64,000 nt of DNA from Paraburkholderia panacisoli (GCF_008369935.1 NZ_VTUZ01000019.1:62001-126000), one strand, 5' to 3'. Shown: positions 52,400 through 61,416, counted from the stretch's first letter. Made by a program: numbers and translations. The notes: a model not told the origin generated them from the letters alone.

Positions 52400-53797
52400 A
52401 TGACACAATCGAATCAATCGCTGTTCGCCGAGCATGCGTATCTGCCGGACGGCTGGCGCCGCAACGTGCTGCTGGAGTGGAACGCGCACGGCACGCTGAC
52501 GGCGGTGAAGCCGGATACACCGGCCGCGCCTGCGGGCGTGCGTAAAGCGGCCGGTCCCGTATTGCCTGGCATGCCGAACCTTCATTCGCACGCATTCCAG
52601 CGCGCGATGGCCGGCCTCACCGAGTATCGCGCCGCCAGTGGCACAGGCGCCACCGACAACTTCTGGAGCTGGCGCGAACTGATGTATCGCTTCGCCGCGC
52701 GCATCACGCCGGAAGGCCTTGCTAGCGTCGCGCAATGGCTGTACATCGAAATGCTCAAGGCGGGCTATACGTCGGTGTGCGAATTCCACTACGTGCACCA
52801 CGCGCAGGACGGCGGCCGTTACGCGAATCCGGCGGAGCTTGCGCAACGCGTGGTGGATGCGGCGTCGGCAAGCGGCATCGGCATGACGATGCTGCCGGTG
52901 TTGTATCAGTACAGCGGCTTCGGTTCGCGCGCGCCGCGCGACGATCAGCGGCGTTTCATCAACACACCGGAAAGCCTGCTCGATCTGCTAGGCACGCTGC
53001 GCGCGGCGCGTCCCGAGAGTGCCGCGCTGCGTTACGGCGTGGCGCCGCATTCGCTGCGCGCGGTCTCGGCAGAGTCGTTGCGCGCGCTGCTGGGCGGCAT
53101 CGATGCCGACGCGCCCGTGCATATCCATATCGCCGAACAGACCGCCGAAGTCGACGCGTGCGTCGAAACCGAAGGCGCGCGTCCGGTGCAATGGCTGCTG
53201 GATCGCTTCGATGTGGACAGCCGCTGGTGCCTCGTGCACGCGACGCATGTCGATGCGAACGAAACGCTGGCGCTCGCGAAGAGCGGCGCGGTGGCCGGCT
53301 TGTGCCTGACCACCGAAGCCAATCTCGGTGACGGCATCTTCCCGGCTCAGGAATATCTGGACGCGCAAGGGCGCATCGGTGTGGGCTCGGATAGCCATAT
53401 CGGCGTCGACTGGCGCGCCGAATTGCGGCTGCTCGAATACGGCCAGCGTCTGACCCGCCGGCAGCGCAACGTGCTGGCGGCGGCGCAAGCCACGCATGTC
53501 GCGGACCGTCTGTTCGACGCCGCGCTCGACGGCGGCGCGCACGCCACCGGCCGCGCGGTCGGTGCATTGCAGGCCGGGCGCCGCGCAGACTGGCTCGTGC
53601 TCGACGCCGAGCATCCGAGCATCGCCGAGCACGCGCCCGAGGCGTGGCTGTCGGGCGTTGTATTCTGCGAGCACGGCGACACGCCGATTCGCGATGTCTA
53701 CACGGGCGGCGACAAGGTCGTCGATAACCGCCGGCATCGCGATGAAGAGGGCGCTTACGCGCGCTATCGCACGGCGCTCGCGGAGCTGCTCAAGTGA
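52400..53797 (+). CDS. hutF: Formimidoylglutamate deiminase HutF
   Basis: A 465-residue amidohydrolase of the HutF type. It deaminates N-formimino-L-glutamate to N-formyl-L-glutamate. Metal-site blocks are PGMPNLHSHAFQRAM, CEFHYVHHAQDG, VHIHIAEQ and GVGSDSHIGVDW. Its presence with HutG means histidine is degraded by the five-step route that releases a second ammonia, not by the HutG formiminoglutamase shortcut. It starts 22 bases after hutI. Confidence 0.95.
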   Translation: MTQSNQSLFAEHAYLPDGWRRNVLLEWNAHGTLTAVKPDTPAAPAGVRKAAGPVLPGMPNLHSHAFQRAMAGLTEYRAASGTGATDNFWSWRELMYRFAARITPEGLASVAQWLYIEMLKAGYTSVCEFHYVHHAQDGGRYANPAELAQRVVDAASASGIGMTMLPVLYQYSGFGSRAPRDDQRRFINTPESLLDLLGTLRAARPESAALRYGVAPHSLRAVSAESLRALLGGIDADAPVHIHIAEQTAEVDACVETEGARPVQWLLDRFDVDSRWCLVHATHVDANETLALAKSGAVAGLCLTTEANLGDGIFPAQEYLDAQGRIGVGSDSHIGVDWRAELRLLEYGQRLTRRQRNVLAAAQATHVADRLFDAALDGGAHATGRAVGALQAGRRADWLVLDAEHPSIAEHAPEAWLSGVVFCEHGDTPIRDVYTGGDKVVDNRRHRDEEGAYARYRTALAELLK

Positions 53798-53849
53798 GCC
53801 CGCATGACTTGCTGAACCGATCCTTCGATCACTTCGATTCCGGACTGAC

Positions 53850-54662
53850 ATGACTGCATTGAACACTCCGCCGGTTTTCTCGCTGCATCAGGGAAGCCTG
53901 CCGTTGCTGATCTCGATCCCGCATCTGGGCACGCAGATCCCCGCCGACATCGCCGCGACCATGACCCCGGTCGCGCAACGCACCGACGATTGCGACTGGC
54001 ATCTGGACCGTCTCTACGGGTTCGCCAAACGGATGGGCGCATCAATTCTCGCGCCGGCCTACGCGCGCTACGTGATCGACCTGAACCGTCCGCCCGATGG
54101 TGCCAACCTCTACCCGGGTCAGGACACGACCGGTCTGTTGCCGGTCGACACGTTTGACAAGGAACCCTTGTACCTCGACGGCCATCTGCCGGACGACGCC
54201 GAAATCGCGCGCCGCCGCGACGCATACTGGAAGCCGTATCACGACGCGCTGACCGGCGAACTCGCGGTGCTCAAGGCGAAGCACGGCAAGGTGCTGCTGT
54301 GGGAAGCGCATTCGATCCGCTCGCATGTGCCACGTTTCTTCGACGGGCGTCTGCCGGATTTCAACTTCGGCACGTCGAATGGCGCGAGCGCGGTGGCGGG
54401 TGTGGCCGAGGAACTGGCCGCGCTGGTCGAGCGGCATGGCGGCTATACGGCGGTCGCCAATGGCCGCTTCAAGGGCGGTTACATTACGCGGCAGTACGGG
54501 CAGCCCGCGCAAGGCGTGCATGCGGTGCAACTCGAGTTGTCGCAGATCACGTATATGGAAGAGCAACTGCCGTATGCGTATGACGAAACGCTGGCCGCGA
54601 AGGTCGAGCCTTTGCTCGAAGCGCTCTTGACGACGGCGTTGGAGCGCGTGAAGGCGGCCTGA
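53850..54662 (+). CDS. hutG: N-formylglutamate deformylase HutG
   Basis: A 270-residue hydrolase of the N-formylglutamate amidohydrolase family, which splits formylglutamate to glutamate and formate. LLISIPHLGTQIP, DCDWHLDRLYGF, YVIDLNRPPDG and LLWEAHSIRSHVPRFF are the conserved metal and substrate blocks. It is the last gene of the hut operon and is followed by a 12-bp hairpin. Confidence 0.95.
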   Translation: MTALNTPPVFSLHQGSLPLLISIPHLGTQIPADIAATMTPVAQRTDDCDWHLDRLYGFAKRMGASILAPAYARYVIDLNRPPDGANLYPGQDTTGLLPVDTFDKEPLYLDGHLPDDAEIARRRDAYWKPYHDALTGELAVLKAKHGKVLLWEAHSIRSHVPRFFDGRLPDFNFGTSNGASAVAGVAEELAALVERHGGYTAVANGRFKGGYITRQYGQPAQGVHAVQLELSQITYMEEQLPYAYDETLAAKVEPLLEALLTTALERVKAA

Positions 54663-54676
54663 GTGAGAGCGCTGGC

Positions 54677-54724
54677 CGTTCAGGTTGCTGAAAGCGCACG
54701 CAACCTGAACGCCTGATAACAGGC
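54677..54724 (+). terminator. Hairpins at the end of the hut operon
   Basis: Perfect 12-bp stem CGTTCAGGTTGC / GCAACCTGAACG with an 11-base loop (54677-54711), followed at once by a small GCCTG-ATAA-CAGGC hairpin (to 54724). There is no T-run, so this is a transcript-end structure rather than a classical intrinsic terminator. Confidence 0.55.
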
Positions 54725-54933
54725 ACAAGAGGCAGCACCGTCGCTGCCGTTGAACTCTTCTCTTCACCACGCGGTTCACGCACGGGCTTGCGCGCAAGCC
54801 CGTGTCCGCGTCGACTCACACCGCCAAGGTGTAACAGCATGTGTCCGTGATTGCGTGCCGCCGGTTTCGCGCGGAACGTAGTGAGCGTCGAACGAGTCTG
54901 TGCGCGCCATGTTGCCTCAAACTCCGAGTGCCC

Positions 54934-54962
54934 AAAAAAAAAGCCCCGCATTTGCGAGGCTT
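54934..54962 (-). terminator. Intrinsic terminator of the His-rich peptide gene
   Basis: On the - strand AAGCCTCGC / GCGGGGCTT (one mismatch) folds over a 4-base loop and is followed by a run of eight or nine T residues (A residues at 54934-54942 on the + strand). It lies about 40 bases after the stop of the peptide gene and supports its being a real transcript. Confidence 0.75.
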
Positions 54963-55002
54963 GCGATGCGTGCCGTGCCCGTGGGGCACAACATCACCAC
55001 CA

Positions 55003-55137
55003 TTAATGGCAGCGCTTTTCCCAGTGATGATGGACATGCACCTTGTGGCATTCGCGATGATGCTCGTTAGCTTGTGCGGGAGCGATCGCGCTCAGGGTAA
55101 CGACGGCTGCGGCAATGGCGAGAACGATTTTCTTCAT
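55003..55137 (-). CDS. His-rich exported micropeptide
   Basis: A 44-residue protein. Residues 1-23 are a clean signal peptide (MKKIVLAIAAAVVTLSAIA, then PAQA), predicted to be cut after AQA. The mature part is only 21 residues, NEHHRECHKVH and VHHHWEKRCH, with eight His and two Cys. Such a peptide could bind Ni, Cu, Zn or haem in the periplasm, or form a disulphide loop between Cys30 and Cys43; none of this is shown. TAAGGG lies seven bases before the ATG, and an intrinsic terminator follows. It stands alone on the - strand between hutG and an HTH-type gene. Confidence 0.8.
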   Translation of the reverse strand: MKKIVLAIAAAVVTLSAIAPAQANEHHRECHKVHVHHHWEKRCH

Positions 55138-55444
55138 TACAAAACCCTTAAGTCAATGTTGTGGAGCTACCGATCCAGCACGGGACGTGCCGCATCGGCA
55201 TGCAAGGATGCCACATTGCGCGCGTCGCGCGTAGGAACACTGCACGGATGCGTGTGTCAATGCAACACACGGCACGTTGCGAGCGCCAGCAGACGGGCGC
55301 GAGCGCGTGTTAGCGTGTATTTTCGACACATCGGCGAGCGGGTACGCCAACAGGCACGCCGGGATTGCGCGCAACGAGGCGAAGCGGCTACCCTTTCAAA
55401 AGGATGACGCGCGCAAGCCTGTCATCACGACATCGGGTAAAAAG
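55138..55444. other. Intergenic region between peptide gene and HTH/coiled-coil gene
   Basis: About 307 bases between divergent genes, presumably holding both promoters. I saw no clear -35/-10 pair or palindrome and no gene with a ribosome site. Confidence 0.45.
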
Positions 55445-56128
55445 ATGGAAGACCCAGCGATGGAAGATTCCGACGAATTGCTGCTGCTCCCGGTCTGGCG
55501 AGCGAACCTGGTGCTGCTGACCCGCGAGGTCGGTGCGGCGACCCGTCTCGCGCGCATGATGACCTTCTCCGCGAGTTACCTGAAACTGATGCTGTCCGGT
55601 CAGCGAGAATTCAGCGAGGAATTCGTGCGCGGGATCGAAGCGGTCACGGGTTTGCCCGCGGGGTGGATGAACGTGCCGCACACCGAGCACGACATTCCGC
55701 CCAACGCGCGCGAGGCGATCGACAACGAACAGCCGCTCGCGCGCTTTCGCGGCACCGCGCATCCGGTGCGCAAGAAGACCGTGCTGCGTCCGCCCGAGCC
55801 GATCTTCGGTCAGTCGGGGCCTGCCAGACGCGTCGAGGAAGAGCCGCTCGATGTCGAAGCGCATCGGCGCCAGGTGCACTTTCGCCAGGTCCGCGAGTTG
55901 GCGATCCAGGAGGTGCGGCGCTTTGAGCGGCATCTGAGTCACGCGCCGGTGGAGTTGTCGTCGATGCGCGCGAAGGTGGAGGAGGTGATCGCCGCGGCCG
56001 ATCTCGAAGACCCGATCCAGGCGGATCTCGCGGGCCGGCTGGAGCAGATCGAGAAACATCGCCATTTGCTGCTCAGGCATGTGGAGCGGCTGCAGGCGCT
56101 GCTGGGGCAGCTCGGGGAACAGGACTGA
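55445..56128 (+). CDS. Unknown protein with HTH-like N-terminus and coiled-coil C-terminus
   Basis: A 227-residue protein from ATG 55445; ATG 55460, with GGAAGA upstream, would give 222. Residues about 20-75 resemble a lambda-repressor-like helix-turn-helix (GAATRLARMMTFSASYLKLM, LSGQREFSEEFVRGIEAVTG and LPAGWM). The middle (90-140) is Pro/Arg-rich and probably flexible. The last 80 residues (IQEVRRFERHLSHAPVELS, then AGRLEQIEKHRHLLLRHVER) look like a long helix able to form a coiled coil. I do not recognise a named family. A DNA-binding regulator is plausible. Confidence 0.65.
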   Translation: MEDPAMEDSDELLLLPVWRANLVLLTREVGAATRLARMMTFSASYLKLMLSGQREFSEEFVRGIEAVTGLPAGWMNVPHTEHDIPPNAREAIDNEQPLARFRGTAHPVRKKTVLRPPEPIFGQSGPARRVEEEPLDVEAHRRQVHFRQVRELAIQEVRRFERHLSHAPVELSSMRAKVEEVIAAADLEDPIQADLAGRLEQIEKHRHLLLRHVERLQALLGQLGEQD

Positions 56129-56240
56129 CGAGGGCGGCGAGGTACGGGTTGCCGCCGGGCAACTCGGCCGTTTCGCCGGCTTGAGCCGCGCCAACCCGTT
56201 TCAGCCGTTCTAGTCGTTTCAACCGCTCACCCGATCACCC

Positions 56241-56810
56241 TCATCGCGCCGCGCACGCCCCCCTGCGCCGCGCATGAAACTCGGCTTCCAGCGTCCACGT
56301 CACGCCGTCCGGCGCGAGCGCGACACCGGTCCAGCAGAACGAGTCGCGCGTGATATCGGTGAAATTCCAGCGGATCGGCGTGCCGTCGGCATGCGTGCCG
56401 ATCTGCACCAGATCGTTGCCGATGCGCCGGCCTCTCAGCTCATCGCGCTGACCGGTCAGCGGATTGACGTAGGTGACGCGCCACGCGCGCAGCGCCGCGT
56501 CCCAGATGCGCAACGTGGTGCCGTACATCGCGAGGTCCGCGTCGCCTGCAGCGCGGCCGCCGGCGGGACCGCCGCGCGGCGGCATGATCCACACGTCCTG
56601 CACGGCGCGGCCTTCCAGCACCCAGCCGAAATGAATCTCGCCGCGCCGTGGCGCATGCCGCAGATCGACGCGGTAATGCACCACGTCCATATCCCAGCTG
56701 CCGATCAGCCAGCCGTACAGGTCGTCGTCGGCGGCGATGTCGGCGGCGCGCGCGGGCGCGCTCAACGCGGCGAGGAAGCCGCCTGGGAGGTCGGTTTCAA
56801 GTCTGTTCAT
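56241..56810 (-). CDS. Conserved hypothetical protein, lipocalin-like
   Basis: A 189-residue soluble protein. LYGWLIGSWDMDVVHYRVDL followed by alternating strands (GEIHFGWVLEGRAVQDVWIMP, TTLRIWDAALRAWRVTYVNP, IRWNFTDITRDSFCWTGVAL) resembles DUF1579/lipocalin-like beta-barrel proteins, which often bind small hydrophobic molecules. No catalytic motif is evident. It is divergent from a TTG-started AraC gene about 107 bases away, which may regulate it. Confidence 0.65.
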   Translation of the reverse strand: MNRLETDLPGGFLAALSAPARAADIAADDDLYGWLIGSWDMDVVHYRVDLRHAPRRGEIHFGWVLEGRAVQDVWIMPPRGGPAGGRAAGDADLAMYGTTLRIWDAALRAWRVTYVNPLTGQRDELRGRRIGNDLVQIGTHADGTPIRWNFTDITRDSFCWTGVALAPDGVTWTLEAEFHARRRGACAAR

Positions 56811-56917
56811 CGCAATGCTCCACGGGCTTAAAGTCGGATCGACATCGACGGCAACGGCCGAACCGCACCCGCCGCCGATGTGCTAAAACCACGATACGGA
56901 CTCAGCCGAGGTGCATC

Positions 56918-57835
56918 TTGGGGAAAATTGCCGTCACGTTGCAGCAGGCGCTCGGCTCGCGCGACCGGGACGGCGCGCGCGGCGCCACAACTGCGCGTAC
57001 GCTCGCGCAAGGCGCGGGCTGGGACGCCGCAGATCTGCTTTGCACCTTCGGCCCGCGCGACCAGCCATTCGAGGAACGGCACACCGGCGTATGCATCGCG
57101 ATGGTGGTGGCCGGCTCGTTCGACTATCGCGCCGCGCCCGGCCGCGAAGTGCTCACGGCCGGCGCGCTGCTGCTCGGCAACACGGGCGAGTGCTTCGAGT
57201 GCGGGCATCGGCACGGGGCGGGCGATCGCTGCATTGCGTTTCACTACGCGCCGGCTTACTTCGAGCGGCTTGCCGCGGATGCGGGCCTGGCGAGCGGTCA
57301 GTTGAATTTCAGGCGCGCGCGCATCCCGCCGCAGCGCGCGTTGTCCCCGCTGATCGCGCGGGCCTGTGCGGGCGCGCAAGCGGATGACGCGAGCGCCACC
57401 GTCTGGGATGAACTGGCCGTCGAGCTGGCTGCCGCGACGCTGCGAGCGGCCGGCACGTCGATGCGCGCTGAAACGGCCGCGAGCGGCACGGCGGGCGCTG
57501 TCGCGACGTCGCGCGTCGCGCAGGTCGTGCGTCTGATCGACGACTCGCCCGGCGCGCCGCATACGCTGACGAGTCTCGCCGCCGCCGCGGGCTTGAGCGA
57601 GTTCTACTTCCTGCGCACGTTCCAGCGCGTGACCGGCGTGACGCCGCATCAATACCTGTTGCGCGCGCGCTTGCGGGCCGCGGCGCTGCGCCTTCAGGAT
57701 GGCGGGGCGAAGATCGTCGATATCGCGCTCGACTGCGGCTTCAACGATCTGTCGAATTTCAATCACGCGTTTCGCGCGGAGTTTGCCGCGAGCCCGCGTG
57801 TGTGGCGTGCGCGGGGCAGGGCGCAGCGCTCATGA
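56918..57835 (+). CDS. AraC family transcriptional regulator (TTG start)
   Basis: About 305 residues. The N-terminal cupin-like sensing half includes FEERHTGVCIAMVVAGSFDY, LLLGNTGECFECGHRHG and RCIAFHYAPAYFERLA. The C-terminal half has both AraC HTH units: LTSLAAAAGLSEFYFLRTFQ with VTGVTPHQYLLRARL, and IVDIALDCGFNDLSNFNHAF. TTG 56918 is the likely start, with GAGG five bases upstream. Its stop overlaps the ATG of the DUF3857 gene (ATGA), and it is divergent from the lipocalin-like gene. Confidence 0.82.
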   Translation: MGKIAVTLQQALGSRDRDGARGATTARTLAQGAGWDAADLLCTFGPRDQPFEERHTGVCIAMVVAGSFDYRAAPGREVLTAGALLLGNTGECFECGHRHGAGDRCIAFHYAPAYFERLAADAGLASGQLNFRRARIPPQRALSPLIARACAGAQADDASATVWDELAVELAAATLRAAGTSMRAETAASGTAGAVATSRVAQVVRLIDDSPGAPHTLTSLAAAAGLSEFYFLRTFQRVTGVTPHQYLLRARLRAAALRLQDGGAKIVDIALDCGFNDLSNFNHAFRAEFAASPRVWRARGRAQRS

Positions 57836-59736
57836 CGCGCAGGGTTGCGTTCGTCGCACTGGCCGCTGCTTTGACGCTGGGCGCACATGCCGCCTTCAGC
57901 TTCGCCGACGACGACGCGTCGGCCACCGCCGGCGACGACAACGCGCCCTCGACGATCGAGCGCGACGTCCACCTTTTCACGATCCAGAAAGACGGCTCGA
58001 TCGAGGAGCACGACGACACGGTGTTGCGGGCCAACACCACGAGCGGCGTCGACGACATCGCGCAACGCTACGTGTGGTTCAACAAGGACATCGAGCAGGT
58101 GCAGCTGCTCGCCGCCGAAACGATCGACCCGAACGGCGTCCTCCATCCGGTCGGCCCCGAGGCGATCCGCGACGTGCAGGAGCCGCGCTCGGCCGGCGCG
58201 CCGAGTTTCGAGGACGGTGTGTTGCGCACGGTGATCTTCCCCGGCGTGGCACCCGGCTCGCGCGTGCATCTGGCGTTTCGCAAAACCCGCGTGAAGCCGC
58301 TGCAGGCGGGCACCTTCGGGTATCTGGTCGAGCCGACGCGCGAGCCCGTCGAGCAGCAACGGCTGATCTTCGATCTGCCCGCCGATGTGCCGCTCTATGC
58401 CGACGCGCGCGGCTACGTCGCCGTGCCGCCGGTGACGGCCAACGGGCGCACGCGCTACGAGTTCGACTATCGGCACGGTCCCTATGCGCCGCTCGAAGCG
58501 GGCGCGGTCGGCTACGGGAACTGGGGCGATCGGCTGATGGTGTCGACGGTGCCGGACTTCGCGAGCTTCGCCGCGCGCTATCGCGGGGCCGCCGCCGACG
58601 CGACGATGGACGACCTCGCGATCGTCCAGCTCGCCCAAAGCCTGACCGCCGGCGCCGCCGATCCGCGCGCGAAGGCGCAGGCGCTGTACGACTGGATGCG
58701 TCTGAACATCCGCTACGTGGCGCTGTTTCTCGGCGAGACGGCCGCGATCCCGCACAAGGCGATCGACATCCTGCACAACCGTTATGGCGACTGCAAGGAT
58801 CACGTCGCGCTGTACAGCGCGCTGCTGGCCGCGGTCGGCATTCGCAGCGAGGCGGTGCTGCTCAACCTCGGGCCGTACTACAGCTTGCCGGACGTGCCCG
58901 GTTACGGCGCGAGCGCGATCAATCATGCGATTGTCTGGATTCCTGAGTTGTCGCTGTTCGCGGATACGACGGCGGGCGGCGTGGCCTTCGGCTATCTGTC
59001 GCCCGGCGTGATGGACCGGCCCGTGCTGCTGGTCGGCCAAGGCGTGTTGTCGCGCACGCCCGCCACCCAGGCGCGCGAGCGCACCGCGCGCCTGCAGGTC
59101 GATATCGATGAAAGCGGCGCGGCGAACTACGCTTACCGCGTCGAGGATGCCGGGTACACGGCCGAACTCGAGCGCAATACGTTTCGGCGCGCGACCCGGC
59201 AGCGCGCGCAGCAGATCGCGGCGAATCGTCTCTTGCAAACGGGCTTGCACGGCACCGCGCAATTGAGCACCGACGACGTGTCCGCGACGAGCGGACCCTT
59301 CGCCACATCGACACAGGGAAGCGTCGCGCACTTCGTGTGGCGCGACGGCACGACGGCGGTGCCGGTGCTGTCGAGCCTGTCCGGCGGCATGGACTCGCAG
59401 GTGCAGACGTGGCTCGCCGAGCCGGCGCGGACCCAGCCGTGGGCGTGCATCGGCGGCGAATTCGACGAGACGCTGGCAATGACCCTGCCGCGCTTTGTCC
59501 GCGTGACCGATTTGCCCACGGATACAGCGGTGCAGAACCGCTTTCTGACGTTCTCTTCGCGCTACGTGTTCGATCCCGCGACGCGGATGTTGCAGGTCAG
59601 CCGGCACCTGCGCGCCGCGTTCGGGCATCAGATGTGTTCCGCGAGCGAATTCGCCGACATCAAGGACGACCTCGTGCGGATCGAGCGCGATCTCGACGCG
59701 CAACTGGTGGTCAAGGTCGCGAACACGAAGTCATAG
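57832..59736 (+). CDS. DUF3857 domain-containing transglutaminase-like protein
   Basis: A 634-residue exported protein. A signal peptide (RRVAFVALAAALTLGAHA) precedes a DUF3857 beta domain (about 40-250), a transglutaminase-like domain (about 265-390) and a C-terminal DUF3858-like beta region. The papain-type triad is visible: Cys321 in RYGDCKDHVALY, His365 in INHAIVWI and an Asp in LFADTTAGG. Such proteins are periplasmic and of unknown substrate; they may act on peptides or cell-envelope proteins. It is translationally coupled to the AraC gene upstream. Confidence 0.82.
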   Translation: MTRRVAFVALAAALTLGAHAAFSFADDDASATAGDDNAPSTIERDVHLFTIQKDGSIEEHDDTVLRANTTSGVDDIAQRYVWFNKDIEQVQLLAAETIDPNGVLHPVGPEAIRDVQEPRSAGAPSFEDGVLRTVIFPGVAPGSRVHLAFRKTRVKPLQAGTFGYLVEPTREPVEQQRLIFDLPADVPLYADARGYVAVPPVTANGRTRYEFDYRHGPYAPLEAGAVGYGNWGDRLMVSTVPDFASFAARYRGAAADATMDDLAIVQLAQSLTAGAADPRAKAQALYDWMRLNIRYVALFLGETAAIPHKAIDILHNRYGDCKDHVALYSALLAAVGIRSEAVLLNLGPYYSLPDVPGYGASAINHAIVWIPELSLFADTTAGGVAFGYLSPGVMDRPVLLVGQGVLSRTPATQARERTARLQVDIDESGAANYAYRVEDAGYTAELERNTFRRATRQRAQQIAANRLLQTGLHGTAQLSTDDVSATSGPFATSTQGSVAHFVWRDGTTAVPVLSSLSGGMDSQVQTWLAEPARTQPWACIGGEFDETLAMTLPRFVRVTDLPTDTAVQNRFLTFSSRYVFDPATRMLQVSRHLRAAFGHQMCSASEFADIKDDLVRIERDLDAQLVVKVANTKS

Positions 59737-59739
59737 CAA

Positions 59740-59768
59740 CGGCCCTGGCCGCGCAGAGACCAGGGCCG
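59740..59768. terminator. Hairpin between convergent genes
   Basis: Perfect 9-bp stem CGGCCCTGG / CCAGGGCCG with an 11-base loop, four bases after the DUF3857 stop and 14 before the end of the binding-protein gene. There is no T-run; it probably marks both transcript ends. Confidence 0.55.
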
Positions 59769-59782
59769 CACGCGGCTCGAGC

Positions 59783-60934
59783 TTACGTGCCGCTCTTCGT
59801 CACGATCGGCACCCAGGCGCCGCTCTTCACCTGATACAACGTGGACGCGCCGCTCTTCAACGCGCCGGTGTTATCGAACGAGATCTTGCCGGTCACGCCG
59901 TCGAAATCGATCGCCTTCAGCACGGGCCGGTACGTCGCCGGCGAAGTCGATTTGGCCTGCTGCATCGCCTTGATCGCGGCCCACGCGCCGTCGTAGCCGA
60001 ACGGCGCATACGACAGGATGTCCTCGCCATAGCGCTTCTTGTACTTCGCGGAGAAGTCCTTGCCGCCCGCCAGCTGCGCGAGCGGACGGCCGTACTCCCA
60101 GGCCATCACGCCGTCGGCCGCGTCGCCGGCGAGCTTGATGAAGTCCGGGTCCATCACGCCGCCGCCGCCCACGAGTTGCGCGTTCAGGCCCAACTGCTTC
60201 ATGCGCCGCGCGAAACCGGCCGCCTGGTTGTCCAGTCCGCCGAAGAACACCAGGTCCGCGTTGGTCCCCTTGATCTTGGTGATCTGGGTGCTGAAGTCCA
60301 CCGCGTGATTGTCGGTGTATTCGCGCGCGACGATGGTGCCGCCGTGCGCCTTCACCGCCTTCTCGAACTCGTCGGCTTCGCCCTGGCCGAACGCGGTGCG
60401 GTCGTCGATGATCGCGATGCGCCTGGCCTTGGTCACGTCGACCGCATACGCGCCCGCGTTGCCGGCGTTCTGGCCGTCGGTGGAGATCACCATGAAGGTG
60501 TTCGCAAAACCACGGCCGGTGATGATCGGATTGGTGGCGGCCGGGTCGATCACCGGAATGCCGGCCTGTTCATACACCTGCGACGCGGGAATCGTCGTGC
60601 CGGAATTGAAGTGGCCCACCACCACCGCGACGCCCGAGTCGACCAGCTTCTGCGCGGCCTGCACGCCGATGCGCGGGTCGGCCTGGTCGTCCTGCGAGAC
60701 GAGCTCGAATTGCGCCACCTTGTCGCCGATCTTGATCTTCTGCGCGTTGGCTTCGTCGATCGCGAGCCGGACGCCGTTCTCCAGGTCTTTGCCATAGCCG
60801 GCATTGGCGCCGGTCAACGGCGCGGCGAAGCCGATCTTCACCGGCAGGTCGTCGGCGAAACCGGCGAGCGGCGTGATCGAGAAGATGGCGCCAACCAGCA
60901 TGGCAAGCGGTTTCAGCGTGTTGCGGACACTCAT
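59783..60934 (-). CDS. Branched-chain amino acid ABC transporter substrate-binding protein (LivK-like)
   Basis: A 383-residue periplasmic binding protein. Its signal peptide covers about residues 1-26 (LAMLVGAIFSITPLAGFA). The mature part begins DDLPVKIGFAAPLTGANAGYG and contains NAQKIKIGDKVAQFELV and GHFNSGTTIPASQVYEQAGI, typical of the LivJ/LivK branch that binds leucine, isoleucine, valine or related amino acids. AAGGAGA precedes the ATG at 60934. No permease or ATPase genes are adjacent, so it must share them with a system elsewhere. Confidence 0.9.
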   Translation of the reverse strand: MSVRNTLKPLAMLVGAIFSITPLAGFADDLPVKIGFAAPLTGANAGYGKDLENGVRLAIDEANAQKIKIGDKVAQFELVSQDDQADPRIGVQAAQKLVDSGVAVVVGHFNSGTTIPASQVYEQAGIPVIDPAATNPIITGRGFANTFMVISTDGQNAGNAGAYAVDVTKARRIAIIDDRTAFGQGEADEFEKAVKAHGGTIVAREYTDNHAVDFSTQITKIKGTNADLVFFGGLDNQAAGFARRMKQLGLNAQLVGGGGVMDPDFIKLAGDAADGVMAWEYGRPLAQLAGGKDFSAKYKKRYGEDILSYAPFGYDGAWAAIKAMQQAKSTSPATYRPVLKAIDFDGVTGKISFDNTGALKSGASTLYQVKSGAWVPIVTKSGT

Positions 60935-61416
60935 GGTCTCTCCTTCCATCGACAGTTCAGTGAGAAAGCGGCAAGACAGTAACGCTGATCGACACGCGGG
61001 CCGAGGGTTCGCCTCGCGCGTATCGAGAGACTACGAATGATTGATCGCCATCAACAATGCTGGAATACGCTCAGTAGCGCTGGCTGTGTTTATGTGCGGT
61101 CAATCTGGCGCGAATATAGAAAGCCAATTTGCCGCCGTCTTGGCAATTCGAGGCGTTTTGGATGAGCATTTCGGCACAGGCCGTGCGGCGGGCCGGCGGC
61201 GTGCCGGGTGGCGGGGTGGATGTGCCGCCGCGTGGGGTGCGGATTTCGGCACATGCTTAAGAGCGGCCGGCGCGGGGTACGCCGGGCGGGTTGTTCGTTT
61301 GGTTTTCAACGATTGACCACGGGAATTGCGGTCGTCGTGGGCTTTGGTGAAAGCCTTCGCGCCAAGGGGCTTCGCGACGGCGAAGCCCCTGTCAGCCACG
61401 CGTCAAGCCGCAGCCT
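60935..61416. other. Intergenic region upstream of the binding-protein gene
   Basis: About 480 bases holding the promoter side of the LivK-like gene and the 3' hairpin of the acidic protein gene (61365-61390). The part from 61170 to 61300 is GC-rich and has no credible gene. Confidence 0.5.
61365..61390 (-). terminator. Hairpin after the acidic protein gene
   Basis: Perfect 11-bp stem AGGGGCTTCGC / GCGAAGCCCCT with loop GACG, 26 bases beyond the stop at 61417 on the - strand. It lacks a T-run; it is a likely transcript-end structure. Confidence 0.55.

Larger units (their letters stand above)
54663..55002. other. Intergenic region between hutG and the His-rich peptide gene
   Basis: 340 bases between convergent genes. 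It holds the hut operon hairpin and the intrinsic terminator of the peptide gene; otherwise no feature was seen. Confidence 0.6.

Noticed and set aside
59783..60934. A complete branched-chain amino acid ABC transporter operon
   Set aside because: Only the binding protein is here; neighbouring genes on both sides are unrelated.
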